Assembly (NCBI GenBank): GCA_009809945.1
Contig: WTPW01000018.1
Location: 77,754-141,753 of the forward strand
DNA from: Gigaspora margarita
Taxonomy: Eukaryota; Glomeromycota; Glomeromycetes; Diversisporales; Gigasporaceae
Length of the DNA: 64,000 nt
Direction of reading: 5' to 3'
The translations under genes and the position numbers were made by a program. Shown here one piece after another: positions 56,699-64,000 of this stretch. The notes beneath the pieces are model-generated. The model searched no databases and was not told the origin of the DNA. It saw nothing but the letters and a program-made list of their open reading frames with translations. How positions within the stretch are numbered: the first letter of the stretch is position 1; the number at the start of each line of letters is the position of its first letter.

Positions 56699-59119
56699 GT
56701 GACCGAGGAAGACAAGAAAAAATTTGCCAAAGCAAATACCTGTTGGATTTGTAAAGATAAATTCGATAAAGAGAATAATAAGGTCTGGGACCACTGTCAT
56801 ATAACAGGTAAGTTTCGAGGACCCGCCCACAATGCATGTAATTGCAAACTTCAGATTGAAGCATGGAAGACACCAATTCTAGTTATCTTTTATAATTTTT
56901 GGGGCTATGATTCTCACTTGGTTTGTGAGTCTGTTGGAAAATCTGTTAATGCACACCAAATAACAGTTATTGCAGAGACTTTTGAGAGATATAAAATGAT
57001 GAAGATAGGACAGTTAAAATATATAGATAGCATGCAATTCATGAATAATAGCTTGGCAAATCTTACAGAAAATTTAGGTGCCAACCACCCTATTACAAGC
57101 TGGTACTTTAAAGACTATTCTTCAGATCAAATTTTATTAGCAAGTCGTAAAGGAGTTTATCCTTATGACTATATAAATTCTCAAGAAAGATTTAAGGAAA
57201 CAGAACTTCCTCCATTCCATGAGTTTCATAGTACTCTTAAAGGCAAGATCACACAAGATGACTATCATTACACTCAAAAAGTATGGAAAACTTTTGGTTG
57301 TAAGACTCTAGGAGAGTATTATAATCTCTATCTTAAGATTGACGTACTTAGCCGTGCAGATATCTGGACCCAATTCTGAAAAACATGTATACAATATTAT
57401 GAGCTTGATCCGAGCCACTATGTGTCTGCACCAGCTTTAGCTTGGGATGGCATGCTTAAGATGACAGAAGTTAAGATTGGACTCTTTACAGACATGACTA
57501 TGCATGATTTTATAGAAAAAGCCAAGCGCGGGGGCATAGCTATAGCATGTAAACGATATTTCAAAGCCAATAATCCTAAGATGGGTAAGGCCTTTAACCC
57601 GTCTAAACCAACAACATGGATCTCATATGTTGATGCAAATAATCTTTATGGCTGGGCCATAAGTCAGTATCTGCCTATCGGAAATTATCAATGGGAGGTA
57701 AGCTGTAAATATCTTGAAGATAATCCAAATGAGCAAAAAAAATATCTTGAAAAGATTCTTAATACCGAAACAAATTCTTCACAAGGTTATTTCCTAAATA
57801 TTAAGGCACATTTTCTTCTAAAGACCCATAACTATTTGAGTGATTTACCCTCAGCCGTAGAGAATATGGCTATAAGTAAAGATATGTTGTGTCCCTATAC
57901 CTCAGAGCTTGTAGATAACTTGGATGGAGGACGGTTTTTAGCAACAAAAAAATTAGTTCACCATCTTGGTCCATGAAAAGATTATGTTATCCATTACCAA
58001 GAACTCCAATATTACGTAAAATTGGGTATGATAGTTGATGAGGTTACAGAAATCCTATCATTCGACAAAACTAACTGGCTTGCCCCTTATATCACCTTTA
58101 ATACAGAAAAGCGACAAGGCGCTAAGAATGCTTTTGAGAAAGATTTCTTTAAGCTCATGAATAATTCGGTATATAGCAAAACTATGGAAAATGTTCGCAA
58201 ATACCAAGACGTCAAGCTCATGCCTATGAATAATGAGCAAGACGAAAAGAAATTAATTAAGCAGATCCGTAAACCCTCTTTTAAATATGCCAGACAGCTA
58301 GGAAATACACTTGTAGGAGCACATATGGGAAAGGCCACTGTAACTCTCAACAAGCCTATTATTGTTAGAGCATCAGTCTTGGGCCTTAGCAAGCTTCATA
58401 TGTACCGCTTTTGGTATGGATATGTAAAAGAGAGATATGGTAATAATGCCCAGCTCGGATATAAGGATACAGACTCATATATGTTTCAAGTTGAGACTGA
58501 GGATATCTATAAAGACATGGCAGAGCGACCGGACCTTTTTGATCTTAATGATTCTAAGACTATTGGGCTTTTCAAAGATGAAACTCCAGGCAATGTGATT
58601 ACAGAATCTTATCATATCCGGGCCAAGTCACACCACTATGTCTTAGCAGATAAGTCTATAAAGTCTAAGCATAAAGGAGTAAGCAAAAAGGGTATAAATG
58701 AAATGGCTACCGATACATATTTCCCATCTTTAGGTGGAACTCTACTAGAGGATCCGGTAGACAACACTGAGATCTTTGATCCAATGACCCAAGTTTATCG
58801 AGACTGTCTATTTGGTAAGGAAGTATTCCATACTAAAAATATAGGTATCCGGTCAAAGGATCATATATTATCTTTAGTCGAATCAGAAAAGAAGGCCCTA
58901 TGCCCAATAGACACTAAGCGTTGGATCCTATCAGATGGAATTACCTCTTTGCCATATTTTCATTGGCATAATAAAGCTTATAAGAATATGGTCAAGGCTG
59001 GTATACCTCATGAAGAGGCAGAAAAAAGAGCTATAAGGGCCAAGCTCCCAGAGAAATATCAAAATATATGTACATCTCATATAGCCCATTTTCTCGCAAG
59101 CTCGAAAATAGATAAATAG
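56699..59119 (+). CDS. Protein-primed family-B DNA polymerase, catalytic part (two in-frame TGA)
   Basis: A single frame, 807 codons, broken only by TGA at 57377 and 57974, ending TAG at 59117. Residues seen: a zinc-binding HNH/endonuclease VII-like segment CWICKDKF...DHCHITGKFRGPAHNACN (56737-56840); exonuclease motifs FYNFWGYDSHLV (about 56888) and YLKIDVLSRADI (about 57330); motif A YVDANNLYGWAI (57625-57661); motif B KLMNNSVYSK (58150-58180), with Ser where the family usually has Gly; motif C YKDTDSY (58459-58480). DANNLYG in motif A is typical of Polinton/Maverick and related viral polymerases. It would copy the element's DNA from a terminal protein. GC-richer codons (AAG, CTC, GCC) set it apart from the BTB genes. 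The last codons overlap a dispersed repeat (59090-59110). No integrase, capsid or packaging ATPase gene is in view. Confidence 0.85.
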
Positions 59120-59456
59120 TAAACCAATATATAGCAACAAACTAGAGATTATCTACTTTCTGGCTTCGAGCAAGAATCGTGAGAAGGTGGAGCATAAACT
59201 AGACTAGTAATACAGTATATATATATAGCAAGCCATATACCAACTTGAAATATTCCTTGAGAATTATATAAGCTCAAATATTTTTTTATTCAAAAAATTT
59301 AACTAAATGCTGATCCAATTTGATGAGCTTGGACACCATGTCCAGACTCTACCCAATATGTATACTATGCCACATACTGCGCCCTGGTGACATGGTGTCC
59401 CACCTCGGCAATTAGTTTTTTTAAAATATATTTAATATCTATTTATAATACTAAAA

Positions 59457-59714
59457 ATGGCACATAAGATATATAAGCACCAAGCAAGACTGGGTGAATA
59501 TTATTCCCAGTGTCAAAAGCTAAAAAAGATAGTAAAAATATTAGAAGAGACTATAGACTGGATAGAGAATTATATAGAAGAGCAAACCGGTCTTGAGTTT
59601 GGCAAAAAACTATCAGATTCAGATTCAGATTCAAACTTGCCTTCCTGTGATTTGGGGAAAAAAATATTATTACCCTACAGACACCATTTTTGGCTCATAC
59701 TGAATAATTTATAA
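59457..59714 (+). CDS. Small hypothetical protein, coiled coil then Ser-Asp repeat
   Basis: 85 codons from ATG 59457. Residues 1-50 look helical and charged (ARLGEYYSQCQKLKKIVKIL, ETIDWIENYIEE); residues 53-62 are SDSDSDS. I do not recognise a family. It lies between the polymerase and the gag element, and its base composition fits that compartment. It may be part of a mobile element or chance. Confidence 0.4.
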   Translation: MAHKIYKHQARLGEYYSQCQKLKKIVKILEETIDWIENYIEEQTGLEFGKKLSDSDSDSNLPSCDLGKKILLPYRHHFWLILNNL

Positions 59715-59757
59715 ATTAATAGATCAACAAATCCGAAATTATTTTTTTCGCAAGCTC

Positions 59758-59875
59758 CCTTTTTTCTCATTTTATTCAAAAAAAGATTATTCTGAATAAA
59801 AAATATTCGAAAAAAAATTATTTTCCTTTTTTTCATTTTATTCGAAAAAAGAGAATTCAGAAATAAATGTTTTTA
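59758..59875. repeat. Duplicated TTTTTTCATTTTATTCGAAAAA segment
   Basis: Two copies of about 55 bp, each with TTTCATTTTATTC followed by an A-run and GAATTC or TTCTGAATAAA. They lie between family 2 repeats. Confidence 0.6.
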
Positions 59876-60284
59876 AGCTTGCAAAAAAAACATATTTATC
59901 ACGAGAAGGCGGGGATTTAGCAGAAAGAGCTTCCATACGAAAGCTTGAACAGCAAGATCTAGAAAAGTTAACGGTTTTCTCGACAGATAGCTTTACAACC
60001 ACTTCATTGCATGCGCCGTCCCCAGAAGATGTAGAGCTAGACCAAATCTCATAACTTTAAAAACCTGGATTGAACTGACGGACAGAATAAAAAATAAAAT
60101 CAAGATTTGTTGTAATCTTCGAAAATGCCAACTATGTAGACTTTAAAAAATATATGAAATATTTATAATTTTTTTTCGCAAGCTCAAAAAAACACATATA
60201 GAGAAGCAAATCTATCTTTCAAGTTATTTCTACTTTTTTTGTTATTTCAAGCTTGCGAGAAAAAACACCAGTTCATCCAAAATT

Positions 60285-60432
60285 TTTTCCTGTATAATTA
60301 GTGTATTTGGTATATCCAGTATATCCAGTATAATATATATATCCTATTTATCTAGTTTTTTCTAAATTTTTTTTCTGTATATCCAATATATCCGGTATAT
60401 CCGATATAATATATGTATTCTATTTAATAAAT
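60285..60432. repeat. TATATCCAGTATATCCGG repeats
   Basis: GTATATCCAGTATATCCAGT (60310) and GTATATCCAATATATCCGGT (60376) each lead into TATAATATATRTATYCTATT, making two units of about 66 bp. Non-coding, just upstream of the 60473 ORF. Confidence 0.75.
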
Positions 60433-60472
60433 TATTTTGAAATAATATATTAGATATAAAAAAAATACTATC

Positions 60473-60781
60473 ATGCTTAGGCAATGCATAAGATGTGATG
60501 CTCCTTCTTTATCACTAGCTGATTATAATTTTATTATGCAATACTGTAATGATAGACCAAGGTCTAAAGTTTTGAATGAGCTAAAAGAAAAATATAGCAT
60601 ATCACAAAAACGTATTTATCAAATTTGGAGAGGCGAAGAAAAAAATAGGGTTGCCTGGGAGCAACCGATTTTTTCTCGCAAGCTCAAAAAAATAAATCTG
60701 GATTGCCAATCCAGATTACCGATATATCTGGCTTCAAGTGATTTATCACGAGAAGGCGGAATTCGAAAAGAGAAAATTTAG
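60473..60781 (+). CDS. Small hypothetical protein with helix-turn-helix-like segment
   Basis: 102 codons from ATG 60473. Residues 20-60 (FIMQYCNDRPRSKVLNELKE, KYSISQKRIYQIWRGEE) have the pattern of a helix-turn-helix as found in transposase and resolvase N-termini. The C-terminal third is encoded by the dispersed repeats (FSRKLKK from family 2, SSDLSREGG from family 1), so the ORF has been extended across, or built from, repeat sequence. Function unknown; an element-borne DNA-binding protein is possible. Confidence 0.45.
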   Translation: MLRQCIRCDAPSLSLADYNFIMQYCNDRPRSKVLNELKEKYSISQKRIYQIWRGEEKNRVAWEQPIFSRKLKKINLDCQSRLPIYLASSDLSREGGIRKEKI

Positions 60782-60960
60782 ATAACAAATCAATTCTGCC
60801 TTCGAGTAATTTATTACGAGAAGGTGGGGAAAATTTGGCTAGTAAACTAATTCTGCCTGAGCCGGCTCATGATTTATCACAAGAAGGTAGGGATCTAAAT
60901 GCATTTTATGAAAAAGAAGCTATTCGTGATAAAAAAAATATAGCCAAATATCTGCATATA

Positions 60961-63900
60961 CTAGCTAAGTAAAAGATCCAGCTCATCATAGAATGATAAA
61001 AACTTCTCACATACCTCATTGAGAACCTCTTTAGCATTAAGAGTATCAAATAACATTTTTTCAAGTTCCTCATAACTCATATGTTTTTTTTTTCTGACCC
61101 ACCTTCCCTTAATATACAATTAAGGGCCGGCTCAGGCAGAATTGATATGTTAACCAAATTTTCTCTTTTCGAATTTATGAGAAAAGAGTGGGACTTATGA
61201 ACTAAAAGAAGTACAGTAATTACTTTATTTTTATGCATTAACTTGAATTTACGCTTGACAATAGGCTCCTATCCAGCTCGATCAAGCCAAGGTGTACCCA
61301 ATAATATCCAGGGTTTATCATTATCCATGACTGGAAAGTCTTCAGAAATTGTACAACTATTTTCTCCCTGACCAACCATAACTGAAATATTATTAGATAT
61401 GCCTGAAGACTCTAAGGAATTATTACACCATTTAACAGATGGTTTTTTATTTTTATCTACTTCTGCTCCCAATAGTTTTATAAGACCTTTTGAGATCACT
61501 GAGCAATTTGCCCACTATCTATCATTGCAGAAGGCACTTGTACGATTTTTCCTAATGGCGAGCTAATCTTGCAACATATAGTAGCGACATCATTGGGAAT
61601 AATTTTACGAATAAAATTAATTTCTATAGGGTTGGGCCAAGAAATTTCTGTCTCTGATTGCGATCCCTCTGGGGCTGTTTGGGGCAGTATATTTGTTTGC
61701 TGGGAAGCAATTCGAATTAGATCTGATATTGGTTGCAAGATGTGAGAAAATATCATAGTAATCTCATGCTAGAACTTTTCACGTTCCTTGTCTGAAAAAT
61801 TTCAAGTAAAATGATTTAGAACAGGATCTTTTAGTGCAATGAATTCAGCATAATCATATTATAACCATTTATAGAAACTTCTTTAGGCTGTGTACGAGTA
61901 AATGAATCAACCATTGACCGTAAAATAGCAAAAAATGCATTTAGACTAATGTTATCTGTAGGAATTTTAAGTGGCCTAGCATCCTTACTGCTCTTTTTAT
62001 CAAAAGAGGTGTTACTAGATTTTTTGCTAGAAGTTTTTGGCCTAGCACTTTTGTGCTTCTTTAATTTCTTTGTATCAGAAAAAGTTTTTTTTTTTTTTGT
62101 GGCATTGATCTCATATTCTTCTGAATCACTTTCTGAATTACTAGACTTACTTTCAGATGATTCGGAAGAGGTCTCAGAGGAACTAAATATGCTTGGATGA
62201 TTTCTTTTTTTGGTCCTAGATTTTGATTTGGTTTTGTGACGAGAAGATTTGGGCTTGCTAAACATCTTTTTCATAGCTTTAGCCATTTTAGTCTGATTGA
62301 TATGAAGGTCTTCTAATTGTCTACGCATATTCTCTATGAGATCACTATCTGTAACTTCAACGTTCTTTATTACCAGTTTTGGGGGTAAATCAGGCTTGGG
62401 AACGGGAACAAATTCTGATATCTCCCCAAGAAGCTATTGTAAAAATTTACCCTTATTTGTATCTTGTATAATTTGAGAGGTTCCTGGGGGTTGTGGCCTA
62501 TAGTCAGGTTGAGATGGTTGAGAAGAAATAGATTGAGATTCTATAGATGGCATCATAGATTTTATCAAGTTTTCAACTTCAGTTTTGGTCATACCCAAAT
62601 TACTTGAATAATTGTTTTTTCTATGAGATTTATCCGATGATGCTGGACCCGAATATAAATAAGCTCCAGACAATTGCTCTGTCTTATATCTTTCAATTTC
62701 TTCGAGCTCAGTGAGCAATCTGATACGGGCCTATTAATTCTGATGCGTCGAATTTCTAATTGATTGTTAGGAGAAATGCCACGAATAAATTGTAAACGAA
62801 TTTGTTGATCATCAATTCCTGCAAGCCTAGCAAGTTTACGTAACTTAGAATAGAATCGACCCACAGAATCACTGCCTTGGACTGTTGAACCAAAGAGCAT
62901 TCACTGTTTTTCTGCAGTAACTGTGAGATAGTTAGTTTTAAGCCAGTATATTGCCTGGCCAAGTCGAATTCCATCTGCTACTATAGTTTGTCTGGCATTA
63001 GCATTTGGGGCATTGGGTAATCGATCTGTTTGGCACCCATCGGCAAAAGACCAGTCTTCATCAAATACTGTATGAGCTGGAATAACAATATTTCCAGCCT
63101 GGCCCACAGCACCATGTCTTAAATTCACTCCAAGTTGTGCTGCCGTTCGTTCCTGAGTTGCACCCAAATTGGCTTGGCCAGTATTATCTAATAAATTTCT
63201 CAATTCCCAATTCTTTCTTCGAAGAGATCTTTCATACCAGTCTTTAGCATCACCTTTGAGACATGCTTCAAAAAGTCCATGTGCTCGAACTCTATGGGCA
63301 TGTCCAGCTAATACATTAATTCCTACAGCCACAAGATATGAGTAAAAAGAATCAATAAATTCTTCTGGATCCTCATCGGGATAACTATTAAAATTTGGGG
63401 GTGGGTATCCAGCCATTTCTATTTGTTGTATATTTGGTGGGTTATTCTGTAGTGCAAAAATTTGTTGATTTAAATTATTAATTAATTGTTCAGAATTTCG
63501 GGCCCGAGTTTTCTATTTACCCCATTTATTTTGTATAGTTTTGCATCTATTTTTCCACTTTTCGTATCGATTTGTTGTAAGATTTAAGAGATGCATAGTA
63601 ATTATTCCATCCGTCTTACAATTCTGTAGTTGATAATAGGCTCTTCTATTTTTGAATCTTAATGCAAAGCTTTCTAGGAGCAATTCTGATATCTGCCTTT
63701 TTTGGGTACAGATTGTGATTCAGCTATCAAGTTCTCGAGATTTGAATATATTATGCCATGTTCTGTGGGCCTCATAAGCCTGGTGAAGAAGATCATAGTC
63801 ATTTTGAAGTGTGGCTAATTGGGTCTGTAAATTGGCAAACTGGGTCTGTGGATTGGCTAACTGGGTTTGCAAATTTATTATCTGGGTCTGCAAATTCGCT

Positions 63901-64000
63901 ACTCGATTTTCTGCATTAATTGCTCGAGCATTTGCTCATGGATATATTTGTAGCACCAATCTCTCAAACCTATTTCCAGCATCAGAAATTATATCAAGAT
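60961..64000 (-). pseudogene. Ty3-like gag-protease gene (runs off the window), several breaks
   Basis: Reading on the minus strand from 64000: a coiled coil of NLQTQ repeats (about 63920-63790), then MAGYPPPNFNSYPDEDPEEF (63416 down), the gag capsid-like region GLFEACLKGDAKDWYERSL, GQAIYWLKTNYLTVTAEKQ, GRFYSKLRKLARLAG, GISPNNQLEIRRI; a Lys/Ser-rich basic stretch (62328-61950); then a retropepsin with MIDSG at about 61530 and ILLGTPWLDRAG at 61270; last codons EKFLSFYDELDLLLS and a stop at 60961-60963. Interruptions: TGA near 63711 and 62900, TAG near 63514, 62435, 61770 and 61267, TGA near 61818, and frameshifts near 62740 and 61510. No reverse transcriptase or integrase follows. Gag would form the particle and the Asp protease would process it. 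Confidence 0.8.

Larger units (their letters stand above)
59120..60960. repeat. Intergenic zone with two families of short dispersed repeats
   Basis: Family 1, TTTATCACGAGAAGGCGG, often preceded by CTGGCTTCGAG: 59158, 59894, 60728, 60795, 60850. Family 2, TTTTCTCGCAAGCTC with an A-run: 59090, 59742, 60171, 60671 and inverted at 59874 and 60248. Copies differ by one to three bases and are not in tandem. A longer inverted pair, 60764-60800 and 61138-61180 (CGAAAAGAGAAAATTT), links this zone to the end of the gag-protease gene. Two small ORFs (59457, 60473) lie within. Confidence 0.75.

Noticed and set aside
58058-58392. Minus-strand ORFs opposite the polymerase
   Set aside because: The sense frame has motifs A, B and C in order; these are shadows.
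62000-62200. Plus-strand ORF opposite the Ser/Lys-rich gag segment (61949-62200)
   Set aside because: Antisense of low-complexity codons; the minus-strand frame is supported by gag and protease on both sides.
62890-62903. TGA codons in the gag gene as further evidence for UGA = Trp
   Set aside because: The same gene also has at least four TAG and two frameshifts, and the residue expected at this TGA in the family is not Trp, so ordinary decay explains it.
1-64000. tRNA or rRNA genes
   Set aside because: No cloverleaf with TTCGA-type T-arm near a matching acceptor and no rRNA core sequence was noticed. A tRNA scan was not possible here.

Overview
This is an AT-rich, intron-bearing eukaryotic window that most resembles the nuclear genome of an arbuscular mycorrhizal fungus (Glomeromycotina, Rhizophagus-like). 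I infer that from three things: a tandem family of BTB-BACK-TLDc genes with one short GT-AG intron each, a Sel1-repeat pseudogene of the type expanded in these fungi, and a Ty3-like gag of the Rhizophagus type (start MAGYPPPNF). The identification rests on recognising families, not on any search.

Layout. 0.4-35.5 kb and 48.2-50.4 kb are one tandem array of a roughly 2.7 kb unit: upstream box, BTB exon 1 (254 nt), 68-74 nt intron, BACK/TLDc exon 2 (about 1.2 kb), and about 1 kb of conserved 3' flank. I count ten copies. A (456-1994) and E (23629-25163) are intact at 488 codons. D (20893), H (31476) and J (48642) are nearly intact but carry one stop, one stop and two small deletions. G (29776) keeps only exon 1. 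B (3652), C (18505), F (27345) and I (34274) are wrecked. Because the unit is repeated, other copies act as empty sites, so many insertions can be delimited to the base with their target-site duplications: hAT-like (8 bp), MULE-like (9 bp), PIF/Harbinger-like (TTA) and Tc1/mariner/pogo-like (TA). Copy B is split by a 1.1 kb hAT element holding an Hsp70 gene fragment, by a 230 bp hAT MITE, and by a 10.5 kb composite insertion that itself holds nested elements and a decayed Ty3 pol.

35.7-47.6 kb interrupts the array between copies I and J: a broken Helitron Rep, a 3.4 kb satellite-like array, and an LTR element whose two LTRs flank a decayed Sel1-repeat gene; its 3' LTR has two large inverted-repeat elements nested in it. 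50.4-54.7 kb is repeat debris.

54.7-64 kb is a different compartment, richer in GC. It holds a Polinton/Maverick-type family-B DNA polymerase (54994-59119, +) whose in-frame interruptions are nearly all TGA, then 2 kb with two families of short dispersed repeats and two small ORFs, then a gag-protease gene of a Ty3-like element (60961-64000, -) that runs off the window. No tRNA, rRNA or CRISPR array was seen. Five bases are ambiguous (25866, 25912, 25930, 25960-25961).
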